Source of the DNA: Mangrovibrevibacter kandeliae
GTDB taxonomy: Bacteria; Pseudomonadota; Alphaproteobacteria; Rhizobiales; Rhizobiaceae
NCBI RefSeq assembly: GCF_024519155.1
Contig: NZ_JANIFJ010000005.1
Coordinates: 295,393-359,392, forward strand
DNA: 64,000 nt
Reading direction: 5' to 3'
Part shown: one piece after another, positions 1 through 8,362 of the stretch
How the letters are laid out: each line of letters opens with the position of its first letter
How positions within the stretch are numbered: position 1 is the first letter of the stretch
Translations under genes and position numbers: made by a program
The notes under the pieces: generated by a model
Seen by the model: the letters and a program-made list of their open reading frames with translations, nothing else
The model's database searches: none
What the model was told of the DNA's origin: nothing

Positions 1-187
1 GGTGCCGGCGCCGGGCTCGCCGCTCTGGCAGGCGCCGAACCTCTTCCTGACGCCGCACATCGCCGGCGCGATCGGCCTCGAGCGCACGCGCCTCGGCGAA
101 CTGGCGATCGCCGAGATCGAACGCTACGCGGCCGGCGAGCCGCTGCTGCACGCCGTCGATCCCGCGCAGCTGGAGACGATGGCGTGA
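1..187 (+). CDS. NAD-dependent D-2-hydroxyacid dehydrogenase, C-terminal fragment (5' end outside window)
   Basis: Only the last 61 residues or so are in the window. The reading frame is open from the left edge and ends with the motif TPHIAGA followed by a helical tail. In D-isomer 2-hydroxyacid dehydrogenases, which reduce 2-keto acids with NAD(P)H, that motif carries the catalytic histidine (here in TPHIAG). The stop codon overlaps the GTG start of the next gene by 4 bp, so it is probably the first visible member of the operon that follows. Substrate cannot be judged from this fragment. Confidence 0.75.
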   Translation, partial: VPAPGSPLWQAPNLFLTPHIAGAIGLERTRLGELAIAEIERYAAGEPLLHAVDPAQLETMA

Positions 188-1020
188 GCGGCCTCCGCCC
201 CGCCCTCTGCTCGGTCACGCTGCGCCACCTCCAGCCGGCGGCGGTGATCGACGCCGCCGCCGACGCCGGCCTCGCCGCGATCGAATGGGGCGGGGACGTG
301 CACGTCCCTCCCGGCGACATCAATGAAGCCCGTCGGGTGGGCGAACGCACGCGCGGCGCCGGCCTCGCGGTGTCCTCCTATGGCGCCTACCTCGTCGCGC
401 CCGACAGCCCGGCCGACATGGTCCATCGCGCCGTCGAGACAGCCGCGGCGCTTGGTGCCCATCACATCCGCATCTGGCCCGGCACCCGCGATCGGCCCTC
501 GCAAGGCTACACGTCCACCGAGCGCGCCGCCGTGGCATCCGCCATCGTGGCCATTGCCGACGAGGCGTCGCGGCACGCGATCACCGTCGGGCTGGAATTC
601 CATCCGGGCTCGCTGACCGACGACTCAGCCTCGGCCCGCGCACTCGTCGATGCGATCGGGCGCGACGACGTCTATCTCTATTGGCAGCCGGCGCCGGGCC
701 TGCCGCTCGAGGCGGCGCTCGACGAGCTGACGCTGATTGGGCCGGACGTGTGTCACCTGCATGTCTTCGCCTGGGACGCCGAGCGCCGCCGCTATCCGCT
801 CGCCGACCATGCCGCCTACTGGTCCGCCGTCTTCGGCGCCCTGCCGGCCGGGCGCTGGCAGAAACCGCGCTATGCGATGCTGGAATTCGTGGCCGGCGAC
901 GACCTTGCGCAGTTGCGGTCCGACGCAGCATCGCTGATCGCCCTGTGTGACGCCCCAGGTGCCGGTCCACGTCGACCGAAACGGGAGCCGGGCCGGGACG
1001 GGACGCGCGATGACCGATAG
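184..1020 (+). CDS. sugar phosphate isomerase/epimerase (xylose isomerase-like TIM barrel)
   Basis: A 278-residue protein starting at a GTG that overlaps the preceding stop. The family is an AP-endonuclease-2/xylose isomerase-like TIM barrel that isomerises or epimerises sugars using a divalent metal. What can be seen are the barrel-type segments AIEWGGDVHV near residue 40, HHIRIWPGT near residue 95, GLEFHPG near residue 138 with a likely metal-ligand glutamate, and CHLHVFAWD near residue 190. The last 20 residues are Arg/Gly/Pro-rich and overlap the next gene's start, so the true C-terminal domain probably ends before them. It sits between a 2-hydroxyacid dehydrogenase and an M24 hydrolase, suggesting a role in breakdown of a sugar or polyol derivative. 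The substrate is not known. Confidence 0.7.
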   Translation: MSGLRPALCSVTLRHLQPAAVIDAAADAGLAAIEWGGDVHVPPGDINEARRVGERTRGAGLAVSSYGAYLVAPDSPADMVHRAVETAAALGAHHIRIWPGTRDRPSQGYTSTERAAVASAIVAIADEASRHAITVGLEFHPGSLTDDSASARALVDAIGRDDVYLYWQPAPGLPLEAALDELTLIGPDVCHLHVFAWDAERRRYPLADHAAYWSAVFGALPAGRWQKPRYAMLEFVAGDDLAQLRSDAASLIALCDAPGAGPRRPKREPGRDGTRDDR

Positions 1021-2200
1021 ACCCCGGGCCCTCCCGGTCAGAGCCGGGATCCCGCCCTTCGATGCGCCCCGGCTCGACGCCCTGATGGAGGCGGCCGGGC
1101 TCGACGTCCTCCTCGCGACGTCCAAGCACAACGTGCAGTACCTTCTTGGCGGCTATCGCTTCTTCATGTTCGACTACATGGACGCGACCGGCCTTAGCCG
1201 TTACCTGCCGATGGTCGTCTACCGGCAGGGCGCGGCCGAAGCGACCGCCTATGTCGGCAACTCCAACGAGCGCTTCGAGGCCGAACTCGGCGCCTTCTGG
1301 CTGTCGGACCTGCATCTCGATACGCGCGGCACGCTGGACGCCACCGCCTGCGGCATCGACTGCGTCCGGGCGCTTGCGGGAGACACGGCGCGGATCGGCA
1401 TCGAGGTCGGCTTCCTGCCGACCGACGCGTACCTGGCGCTGCGCGAAGCGCTTCCCGACGCACCCATCGCCGACGCAACCGTGGTGCTGGAGCGCCTGCG
1501 GGCGATCAAGCGCCCGGACGAGCTCGCCGCCCTCGCCTACGCCTCCGACATGGTGATCGAGGCCATGGGCGCGACCTTCGCCGCGATGCGGCCGGGCGAC
1601 ACCAAGCACGACCTCGTCACGCGGCTGCGGCGCGAACAGGTGGCGCGCGACCTCACCTTCGAGTTCTGCCTCGTCACGGCCGGCCGCAGCCACAACCGGG
1701 CGCCGTCGCGCCAGCCGATCGAGGTCGGCGACGTCGTGTCGCTGGATTCCGGCGGCAATTTCCGCGGCTATCTCGGCGACCTCTGCCGGATGGGCATCGT
1801 CGGCGCGCCGGACGCCGAGCTCGTCGACGCGCTCGCGGCGATCGAGGCGATCCAGATGGCGGCACGAAACGCCATCCGGCCCGGCGCACCCGGCGGCGAC
1901 GTCGAGGCCGCGGCACGGCACGCCTGCGGCCCGATGGACGGCGCGGGGCTCGAGTTCGTCGTCCACGGCATGGGCCTCGTCACGCACGAGGCACCGCGCC
2001 TGATGGACAAGGCGCCCGTCCCCTATCCCGCAGCTGACCGCGAGCACCCGCTCGAGCCCGGCATGGTCGTCTCGATCGAGACGACGTGGAAGCATCGGCG
2101 CGGCTTCATCAAGCTCGAAGATACGCTCGCCGTGACCGCGTCGGGCTTCGAGGCCTATGGCGACGGCGGCCGGGGCTGGAACATGCCGTCCGGCACCTGA
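1010..2200 (+). CDS. M24 family metallopeptidase (creatinase / Xaa-Pro aminopeptidase type)
   Basis: A 396-residue protein with the pita-bread fold of M24 enzymes, which hydrolyse Xaa-Pro peptide bonds or small amidino/amide compounds such as creatine or ectoine derivatives. The five expected metal ligands are visible: Asp in LDSGG (about residue 246), Asp in GDLCRMG (about 257), His in VVHGMG (about 318), Glu in SIET (about 357) and Glu in KLEDT (about 370). The N-terminal creatinase-like domain covers residues 1-160. I chose the ATG at 1010 rather than the in-frame GTG at 947 because it overlaps the previous stop in the way common in this window. Clustered with transport and enolase-superfamily genes, it more likely acts on a small nutrient than on general peptides; this is inference. 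Confidence 0.8.
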   Translation: MTDRPRALPVRAGIPPFDAPRLDALMEAAGLDVLLATSKHNVQYLLGGYRFFMFDYMDATGLSRYLPMVVYRQGAAEATAYVGNSNERFEAELGAFWLSDLHLDTRGTLDATACGIDCVRALAGDTARIGIEVGFLPTDAYLALREALPDAPIADATVVLERLRAIKRPDELAALAYASDMVIEAMGATFAAMRPGDTKHDLVTRLRREQVARDLTFEFCLVTAGRSHNRAPSRQPIEVGDVVSLDSGGNFRGYLGDLCRMGIVGAPDAELVDALAAIEAIQMAARNAIRPGAPGGDVEAAARHACGPMDGAGLEFVVHGMGLVTHEAPRLMDKAPVPYPAADREHPLEPGMVVSIETTWKHRRGFIKLEDTLAVTASGFEAYGDGGRGWNMPSGT

Positions 2201-2287
2201 GGCGCCTCGCTCCGCTGTCGGTCAGTTCGCAGGAACCCGCGAACACGCGGCACGCCAGCCTTCACGCGCGCAAGCGGCGGATCGCGA

Positions 2288-2316
2288 TTGACAGACATGT
2301 AACCATCCGATTAGTT
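2288..2316 (+). promoter_or_regulatory. putative promoter of the NMT1-type ABC transporter operon
   Basis: A perfect -35 hexamer TTGACA at 2288-2293 is followed after 17 bp by TTAGTT at 2311-2316, a moderate -10 match. The start codon of the first transporter gene is about 34 bp downstream. The gap between the M24 stop and this gene (2201-2349) is the only sizeable break in this gene run, so a separate promoter is plausible. Confidence 0.5.
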
Positions 2317-2318
2317 AC
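2299..2318. promoter_or_regulatory. palindromic operator candidate between -35 and -10
   Basis: The 20-bp stretch begins GTAAC and ends GTTAC, and 7 of 10 opposed positions pair around a central CG. It covers the spacer and -10 of the putative promoter, so a bound protein would block polymerase. The size and symmetry fit a TetR-type operator, and a TetR-family gene lies at the end of the same gene run (6643-7335). That the two belong together is inference. Confidence 0.5.
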
Positions 2319-2349
2319 TTACGTGGGCACGTTGTTGGGAGGCGACGTG

Positions 2350-3159
2350 ATGCGGGCGAGAGCCGGTCGGGTATCGTTGCGTGCAATGGGGGATGCGGCC
2401 TGGCTGCGCCCGGCGCTGCTGCTGGTCATCATCGTGGCGCTGTGGGCGCTGGCGGTGCAGATATTCAACATCCCGGCCTACCTCATCCCGCGCCCGCTGG
2501 ACGTCGCGGAGGCGATGGTCGACCAGTGGCAGACGCTGCTCGCGGAGGCGGTTCCGACGACGCTCGCCACGCTCGGCGGCTTCGCGCTGTCGGTCGCGGT
2601 CGGCATTCCGCTCGCCATGCTGATCGCCGGCTCGCGCACGGTGGAATCCTACGTCTACCCGCTGCTCGTCTTCTCGCAGTCGGTGCCCAAGGTCGCCATC
2701 GCGCCGCTGCTCGTCGTCTGGTTCGGCTTCGGCATGTTGCCGAAGGTGCTGACCGCCTTCCTGCTCGGCGTGTTCCCGATCGTCGTCTCCGGCGTCCAGG
2801 GCTTCAAGTCGGTCGATCCCGAGATGCGCGACCTCGTGCGCTCGATGCGCGCCGACTGGCTGCAGAGCTTTGCCTACGTGAACCTGCCGCAGGCGCTGCC
2901 CTCCATCTTCTCGGGCCTCAAGGTGTCGGTGACGCTCGCCGTCGTCGGCGCGGTGGTGGGCGAGTTCGTCGGCGCGAACTCCGGGATCGGCTTCGTGCTG
3001 CAGCGTTCGATCGGCAATTTCGAGCTGCCGACGATGTTCGCGGCGCTGGTGATCCTCGCGCTGATCGGGGTGATCCTCTTCTGGCTCATCGAGCTCGTCG
3101 AACGGATCGTGGTGCCCTGGCAGGCCAGCCGCCGCGTGGACGTCGCGGCGACGGCCTGA
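2350..3159 (+). CDS. ABC transporter permease (nitrate/sulfonate/pyrimidine-precursor importer type)
   Basis: A 269-residue inner-membrane permease. The first transmembrane helix is LLLVIIVALWALAV near residue 22 and five more hydrophobic segments follow. The cytoplasmic EAA-type loop is at VDPEMRDLVRSMRADW and continues to LPQALPSIFSGLK, as in SsuC/TauC/ThiX-type permeases. The start ATG is preceded by GGGAGGCGAC; a GTG directly before it is an alternative. The gene is followed by the substrate-binding protein and then the ATPase, giving a complete importer. The ligand is unknown: this permease group serves nitrate, taurine, alkanesulfonates and thiamine-precursor pyrimidines. Confidence 0.85.
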   Translation: MRARAGRVSLRAMGDAAWLRPALLLVIIVALWALAVQIFNIPAYLIPRPLDVAEAMVDQWQTLLAEAVPTTLATLGGFALSVAVGIPLAMLIAGSRTVESYVYPLLVFSQSVPKVAIAPLLVVWFGFGMLPKVLTAFLLGVFPIVVSGVQGFKSVDPEMRDLVRSMRADWLQSFAYVNLPQALPSIFSGLKVSVTLAVVGAVVGEFVGANSGIGFVLQRSIGNFELPTMFAALVILALIGVILFWLIELVERIVVPWQASRRVDVAATA

Positions 3160-3197
3160 GGGCTGACGTGCAGACAACAACGGGAGGAAGAAAGACG

Positions 3198-4199
3198 ATG
3201 ACGCTGAAGACCGTTCTGACGGGCATGCTGGTCGCCGGCGCCGCGAGCCTTGCCGCGATGCACAGTGCCGCGGCCGCCGAGAAGGCCACCCTGCTCCTCA
3301 ACTGGTACGTCTACGGCGAGCACGCACCGTTCTATCTCGGCAAGGAGAAGGGCTTCTTTGCCGACGAGGGCGTCGATCTCGACATCCAGGAGGGGCGCGG
3401 CTCGGCGCTGACGATCCAGGCGGTGGCCGCCGGCACGGCGACCTTCGGTTATGCCGACGTGCCGACGATGATCCGCGCCGCGGTGAAGGGCGCGCCGGTC
3501 AAGGCGGTCGGCGTCGCGCTGCAGCTCTCGCCGATGTCGGTAATGGCCTTCACCGACAAGAACATCCGCAAGCCCGAGGACATCAAGGGCAAGACGGTCG
3601 CTATGACCCCCGGCGATTCCATGTCGCAGATCTGGCCGCTCTTCCTGAAGACGACCGGCCTGAAGGACTCCGACTTCAACGTCGTCTCGGGCGACGCGCA
3701 GACCAAGCTCAACGCCGTCGCGAACGGGCGCGCCGACATGCTGCTCGGCTACTCGATGGACCAGAGCATGAAGCTGAAGGACGCGACCGGCAAGGACGTG
3801 ACGCCGATCATGTTCGCCGATTACGGGATCAACATGGTCTCGTCCGGCGTGATCGTGAACGACGACACGCTGTCGAACGACCCGGACCTCGTGCGGCACT
3901 TCATGGCCGCGGCGACGAAGTCGGTGGAGTATGCCTCGGCCCATCCGGAGGAAGCGGCCAAGGCGATCCTCGACGCGCTGCCGAAGGCCGGCAAGGAGCC
4001 GACGCTTCTGGAGGGCTTCCAGCGCACGATCCCGCTCTACCACACCAAGGACACCGAGGGTCAGCCACCGTTCCGCGTCACGCCGCAGAACATGCAGCAG
4101 ACCGTCGATCTCCTGATCCAGTATGGCGGCCTGGAGGCCGAGGCCAAGGACGAAGTCGACACCTTCTACACCAACGACTACCTGCCGGCGGCCGAATGA
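3198..4199 (+). CDS. ABC transporter substrate-binding protein (NMT1/THI5-like)
   Basis: A 333-residue periplasmic binding protein. Residues 1-28 form a Sec signal peptide ending in AAAAEK. The mature start TLLLNWYVYGEHAPFYLG is the typical opening of NMT1/THI5-like proteins, which bind aromatic or sulfonated small molecules, pyrimidine precursors or nitrate-like ligands. The ATG has a strong ribosome-binding site, GGGAGGAAG, 7 bp upstream. The stop overlaps the ATPase start (ATGA). The binding protein lies between permease and ATPase, so the order is permease, binding protein, ATPase. The ligand cannot be read from the sequence; the neighbouring M24 hydrolase and enolase-superfamily enzyme suggest an organic nutrient that is processed after uptake. 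Confidence 0.85.
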   Translation: MTLKTVLTGMLVAGAASLAAMHSAAAAEKATLLLNWYVYGEHAPFYLGKEKGFFADEGVDLDIQEGRGSALTIQAVAAGTATFGYADVPTMIRAAVKGAPVKAVGVALQLSPMSVMAFTDKNIRKPEDIKGKTVAMTPGDSMSQIWPLFLKTTGLKDSDFNVVSGDAQTKLNAVANGRADMLLGYSMDQSMKLKDATGKDVTPIMFADYGINMVSSGVIVNDDTLSNDPDLVRHFMAAATKSVEYASAHPEEAAKAILDALPKAGKEPTLLEGFQRTIPLYHTKDTEGQPPFRVTPQNMQQTVDLLIQYGGLEAEAKDEVDTFYTNDYLPAAE

Positions 4200-5038
4200 G
4201 GATCGCCACGTCGCGCGTCGCAGAGACCGGGCCGGCTGCCGCCGGTCCGGTGCCCATCCCGCCGGTTGCCGCCCCGCTGATCGGGATCCGCGACCTCTCC
4301 AAGACCTATCGAACGAAGGCGGGCGAGACGCCGACGCTCTCCTCCGTCAGCCTCGACGTGCGGGCCGGCGAGTTCGTCGCCGTCGTCGGGCCGTCGGGCT
4401 GCGGGAAGTCCACGTTGATGAAGCTGGTGGCCGGCCTGATCCCGGCGACGAGCGGCGAGATCTCCATCGAGGGCCGCCCGGTGCGCGAACCGCCGGACGA
4501 CGTCGGCATCGTCTTCCAGAGCCCGGTGCTGCTCGCCTGGCGCAGCGTGCTCGGCAATGTCATGCTGCCGGTGGATGTGCGCCGGCTCGACCGTGCGCGG
4601 TACCGTGAACGGGCGTTGCAGCTTCTCGAAACAGCGGGACTGAAGGGCTTCGAGACCCGCTACCCCTGGCAGCTCTCCGGTGGGATGCAGCAGCGCGCGG
4701 CGATCTGCCGGGCACTCGTGCACGACCCGGCGATCCTCCTGATGGACGAGCCTTTCGGCGCGCTCGACGCGATGACGCGCGAGCACATGAATGTCGAGCT
4801 GCAGCGCATCCACGGCGCGACCGGCAAGACGATTCTGTTCATCACCCACTCCATCCCGGAGGCCGTGTTCCTGGCAGACCGCGTCGTGGTGATGTCGCCC
4901 CGCCCCGGTCGGATCGAGGCGGTCTACGACGTCGAGCTGCCGCGACCGCGCGACCTCGAGATGATGGGCGAACGCGGCTTCATCGCCCTGGTGAAGCGGA
5001 TCCGCGGCCACTTCGCAGCGATCGGCGCCCTGGACTGA
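4196..5038 (+). CDS. ABC transporter ATP-binding protein (NMT1-type importer)
   Basis: A 280-residue ATPase that powers the importer encoded just upstream. Motifs in order: Walker A GPSGCGKST near residue 65, Q-loop at VFQSPVLLAW, signature LSGGMQQR near residue 160, Walker B ILLMDEPFGALD near 180, and the switch histidine in FITHSIPEAV. This is the SsuB/TauB-like subfamily. About 30 residues precede the usual domain start. The ATG overlaps the stop of the binding protein gene by 4 bp, implying coupled translation. Confidence 0.9.
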   Translation: MRIATSRVAETGPAAAGPVPIPPVAAPLIGIRDLSKTYRTKAGETPTLSSVSLDVRAGEFVAVVGPSGCGKSTLMKLVAGLIPATSGEISIEGRPVREPPDDVGIVFQSPVLLAWRSVLGNVMLPVDVRRLDRARYRERALQLLETAGLKGFETRYPWQLSGGMQQRAAICRALVHDPAILLMDEPFGALDAMTREHMNVELQRIHGATGKTILFITHSIPEAVFLADRVVVMSPRPGRIEAVYDVELPRPRDLEMMGERGFIALVKRIRGHFAAIGALD

Positions 5039-5050
5039 GAGGGAGAGGCG

Positions 5051-6409
5051 ATGAGGGCTCCGGCGATCCGCATCGAGGCGATCGACCTGTTCGAGCGGGA
5101 GATGACGTTTCTCCACCCGTTCCGCTTCGGCGACGTGACGGTGCGCTCGGCGCCGCAGGCCTTCGTGCGGGTGGTCATTTCGGTCGACGGCGCCGGCCGC
5201 GCGAGCGGCGCGACGGCCGAGATGATGATGCCGCGCTGGTTCGACCGGCGCCCCGAGCGCAGCCCGGCCGAGACGGTGGACGACCTGCGCCGCAGCCTGG
5301 TGTCGGCGCGGGATGCCTACCTCGCGGCGGAGGGCGCGGACACCGCGTTCGGCCATCGCGTCCGCTTCGAGACGACGGCGGTGCCGACGCCGGGGACGGC
5401 CGAGCTCGTCACGAGCTACGGCCCCTCGGTGATCGACAAGGCGATCCTCGACGCGCTGTTTCGCGCGTTCGGCACGAATGCCCGCGACGGCATCACCGGC
5501 AATCTCGCGGGCCTCGACGCGCGGCTGACGCCGGATCTCGACGAGGTCGGGATCCACGCCGTCCTGTCGGGCCGTGCGCCGCCGGCTGCCGTCGCCGTGC
5601 GCTGGACCGTCGGCATGGTCGATGACCTCGACGCTCTCGACCACAGCCTCGCCGAAAGCGGCATCCGGCACCTCAAGATCAAGCTCGGCGGCGATCCGGA
5701 GGCGGATATCGAGCGGCTGGCCGCCATCGGCCGCCGCCTGGGAGACCGCGCGATCGACGGCGTCACCCTCGACGCCAACGAGCAGTACCGCCCGGATCCG
5801 CTCGCCCGCTTCGTCGAGGCCCTGCAGAGCCGCGACGACCTCGGCTTCGCCCGCCGACGGTTCCTCTACCTCGAGCAGCCCTTCCCGCGTGACCTGACGC
5901 TTGCGACGCCGCTCGGCTCGGTCGCCGAGGCCGTGCCGGTGATCATCGACGAGTCGGACGGGCGCTTCGACGCGTTTCCGCGTGCCGTCGGGCTCGGCTA
6001 TCGCGGCGTGTCCTCCAAGAGCTGCAAGGGCCTCTACAAGGCGCTCCTCAACGGCGCCCGGGCGCGCCGGCTCAGCGCCGAGGCCGGGCAACCCGGCCGC
6101 TTCTTCGTCGCCGGCGAGGACCTCACCTGCCAGCCCGGCCTCGCCGTGCAGCAGGACACCGCGCTCGCCGCCCTCCTCGGGATCGCGCATGTCGAGCGCA
6201 ACGGCCATCACTATGTCGACGGGTTTGGTCCGGCCCCTGCTGCGGAGGCAGACGCGATGGCGGCGGCGCATCCCGATCTCTATGCGAACGGCGGCGAGGG
6301 CTGGCGGCTGGCGGTGCGCGGCGGCGTGCTGCCGACGGCCTCGCTTCTGACGGCGCCGGGCTTTGCCAGCGGAGCCGAGCCCGATTTCAGCGCCATGCGC
6401 GCGATCTGA
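5051..6409 (+). CDS. enolase-superfamily enzyme (mandelate racemase/muconate lactonizing type)
   Basis: A 452-residue protein of the enolase superfamily, whose members abstract a proton alpha to a carboxylate with Mg2+ in the site. A KxK pair is visible in LKIKLGG (about residue 215). Metal-ligand positions are present in TLDANEQY, YLEQPFP and IIDESDG, and a Lys near SSKSCKG could be the opposite base. It is longer than the usual 370-400 residues, mostly through an N-terminal insertion and a C-terminal tail. It follows the transporter with a 12-bp gap holding GAGGGAGAGG, so it is very likely in the same transcript. The reaction could be a dehydration, racemisation or cycloisomerisation; substrate unknown. 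Confidence 0.75.
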   Translation: MRAPAIRIEAIDLFEREMTFLHPFRFGDVTVRSAPQAFVRVVISVDGAGRASGATAEMMMPRWFDRRPERSPAETVDDLRRSLVSARDAYLAAEGADTAFGHRVRFETTAVPTPGTAELVTSYGPSVIDKAILDALFRAFGTNARDGITGNLAGLDARLTPDLDEVGIHAVLSGRAPPAAVAVRWTVGMVDDLDALDHSLAESGIRHLKIKLGGDPEADIERLAAIGRRLGDRAIDGVTLDANEQYRPDPLARFVEALQSRDDLGFARRRFLYLEQPFPRDLTLATPLGSVAEAVPVIIDESDGRFDAFPRAVGLGYRGVSSKSCKGLYKALLNGARARRLSAEAGQPGRFFVAGEDLTCQPGLAVQQDTALAALLGIAHVERNGHHYVDGFGPAPAAEADAMAAAHPDLYANGGEGWRLAVRGGVLPTASLLTAPGFASGAEPDFSAMRAI

Positions 6410-6642
6410 CGTGAAATTACTGCGTCAGCCGTGGCGCAATCTGCGCCGCTGCGCTATCGCGCTCTTCTGCTTGACGACGAAGATCGGCGCAGCCGATGCC
6501 AGGGGTCGAAGCCCGGATCGATCAGATCCGGGCCCCGGTCCGCAGGAATGAGCGAACCGGACATGCCGCGCAGGCGGGCGGCACGCCCGATGAACGGCAC
6601 CGCCCCGGCTGCTGCCGCCGGATTGCTGAGAGGAGAGCTGCC

Positions 6643-7335
6643 TTGGACGACGCCATCTCCCCCGAGCGCGACACCGAGCGGCAGGCCGCCAAGCCGGCGG
6701 CCGCCACGGGGACGCGGACACGGGATCCGGAGCGCACCAAGGCCAACATCCTCGCGGCGGCGACGAGCGAGTTCTCTTCGCGCGGCTTTGCCGGCGCAAG
6801 GGTCGATGCGATCGCCGCGCGCTCGCGCGCCAACAAGCGCATGATCTACCACTATTTCGGCAACAAGCAGGGGCTCTGGCTGGCCGTCCTGGAAGCCGCC
6901 TACGAGCGGGTGCGGACCGCCGAGCTCGGGCTGCATCTCGCCGAACTCGAGCCGGAACAGGCGATGCGGACCCTCGTGCGCTACACCTTCGAGTCCTTCG
7001 TCGGCGATCGCGTCTTCATCAATCTCCTGAACAGCGAGAACCTGCATCAGGCCCGGCACCTGAAGCACTCCTCGCGCATCAAGTCGATGCACTCGCCGCT
7101 GATCGGCATGATCCAGACGATCCTCGACCGCGGCGTCGCGACCGGCGTCTTCCGCGCCGGGGTCGACCCGGCGCAGCTGTGGCTGACGATCGCCGGCATC
7201 TCGTTCTTCTATTTCTCCAACATCTACACGCTGTCGGTGATCCTCGATAAGGACCTGAAGTCGAAGAGCGGCGTCGACACCCGCCGGGACCACGTCGTGG
7301 ACTTCGTGATGAACGGGCTGAAGCCCGGCGGCTGA
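6643..7335 (+). CDS. TetR family transcriptional regulator (RutR/YcdC-like C-terminal domain)
   Basis: A 230-residue TetR repressor. The helix-turn-helix domain spans about residues 25-75, with the recognition region VDAIAARSRANKRMIYHYF typical of the family. The C-terminal part, including GISFFYFSNIYTLS, resembles the YcdC/RutR ligand domain. I chose TTG at 6643 because AGGAGAG lies 5 bp upstream; an upstream in-frame start at 6496 adds an unlikely Arg/Pro-rich leader. It follows the enolase-superfamily gene on the same strand and probably controls the locus; the palindrome at 2299-2318 is the obvious operator candidate. In known relatives the effector is a pyrimidine or other catabolite of the controlled pathway; here it is unknown. 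Confidence 0.8.
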   Translation: MDDAISPERDTERQAAKPAAATGTRTRDPERTKANILAAATSEFSSRGFAGARVDAIAARSRANKRMIYHYFGNKQGLWLAVLEAAYERVRTAELGLHLAELEPEQAMRTLVRYTFESFVGDRVFINLLNSENLHQARHLKHSSRIKSMHSPLIGMIQTILDRGVATGVFRAGVDPAQLWLTIAGISFFYFSNIYTLSVILDKDLKSKSGVDTRRDHVVDFVMNGLKPGG

Positions 7336-7359
7336 GCGACCGCGCGACCGCCGCGCCGG

Positions 7360-7572
7360 GAGCCCTCGCCGGCGGAAGTCGCGGCTGCGGTCGACGGGCA
7401 GATCGCGATCGATCCGGGATTCGTGCCGGGCACCGGGCCGTTTCCGGACGACGATGGGCGCTGGAGCGTCGACCCGGCGATGCTGACGAGCGGCCAACGC
7501 ACGGCGGCCGCCAGCCTCTACTGTGCGCGGATGAGCGCCGAGATGATGCGCCTGACCGGGGCCGGCGGCCGG
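7360..7572 (+). pseudogene. remnant resembling the C-terminal part of an FGGY-family carbohydrate kinase
   Basis: About 70 codons in frame with, and directly downstream of, the TetR gene read as protein-like sequence with no good start. The stretch GPFPDDDGRWS, then SGQRTAAASLYCARMSAE and MMRLTGAGG, looks like part of the FGGY_C domain of sugar kinases, where a RTAAALYLALMTAE-type helix is common. Beyond it the frame turns into random-looking sequence and stops. I read it as a deletion remnant of a kinase gene that once belonged to the catabolic locus. This rests on pattern memory and could be wrong. Confidence 0.35.
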
Positions 7573-7687
7573 TGCGGCGCTCCTGGCACGGCTCCCGTAA
7601 GCGATCCACCACAACGCCGCTGAGCCCGGTGTCGCAGCGCCGTTCGCACGACTTCCGCGGCGGCCCGCGAGCCCGTATGGCTGCAGC

Positions 7688-8341
7688 ATGGATGCACCCT
7701 CCAGCCCGCCTTCCGCCGCCGACGGACCCGCCGTGGAGATCCTGAAGCAGTTGCTCGTCTGGCGCCGCGACGTGCGCCACTTCCGGACGGACGCCGTGCC
7801 GGAAGCGCTGGTCGAGGATCTCCTCGACCTCGTGCAGTTGGCGCCCTCGGTCGGCAACAGCCAGCCCTGGCGCTTCGTGCGGGTCGAGAGCGCCGGCGCG
7901 CGCGCCACGGTGCGCGCGAGCTTCGAGGCCTGCAACGAGGAGGCACTCGCGGGCTACGAGGGCGATCGGGCGCGCCTCTATGCTGGCCTCAAGCTCGCCG
8001 GGCTCGACCGCGCGCCCCTGCAGTTCGCGGTGTTCTGCGACGGCGCGACCGCTCAGGGCCACGGCCTCGGCCGCGGGACGATACCGGACACACTCGACTG
8101 GTCGGTGGTCGGGGCGATCCACGTGCTGTGGCTCGCTGCGCGGGCGCAGGGCCTCGGCCTCGGCTGGGTCTCGATCCTCGACCCGCAAGCGGTCACGGCC
8201 GCGCTGGACGTGCCGGCCGGCTGGCGCCTCGTCGCCTATCTCTGCCTCGGCTGGCCGGCCGAGGAGCACGCGACGCCCGAACTGGAGCGCCGCGGCTGGC
8301 AGGGACGCACGGGTGCGGGGCGGACGGTTCTCGTCCGCTGA
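7688..8341 (+). CDS. bluB: 5,6-dimethylbenzimidazole synthase (nitroreductase fold)
   Basis: A 217-residue flavoenzyme that fragments reduced FMN with oxygen to make 5,6-dimethylbenzimidazole, the lower ligand of cobalamin. BluB hallmarks are present: RRDVRHFRTD near residue 27, LAPSVGNSQPWRFV near residue 55, a lid region around residues 90-120, GLGLGWVSILDP near residue 160 and YLCLGWP near residue 185. The size matches the family. The gene stands alone between the TetR locus and the convergent pheA. No cobalamin riboswitch is evident in the short upstream region. Confidence 0.85.
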   Translation: MDAPSSPPSAADGPAVEILKQLLVWRRDVRHFRTDAVPEALVEDLLDLVQLAPSVGNSQPWRFVRVESAGARATVRASFEACNEEALAGYEGDRARLYAGLKLAGLDRAPLQFAVFCDGATAQGHGLGRGTIPDTLDWSVVGAIHVLWLAARAQGLGLGWVSILDPQAVTAALDVPAGWRLVAYLCLGWPAEEHATPELERRGWQGRTGAGRTVLVR

Positions 8342-8362
8342 CCCGGCCCGGCGTGACCGCGG

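Noticed and set aside
581..2095. Long minus-strand open frames, several over 300 codons, across the window
   Set aside because: They are His/Arg/Asp/Gly-rich shadows opposite clear genes, a usual effect of high GC; none has domains or start signals.
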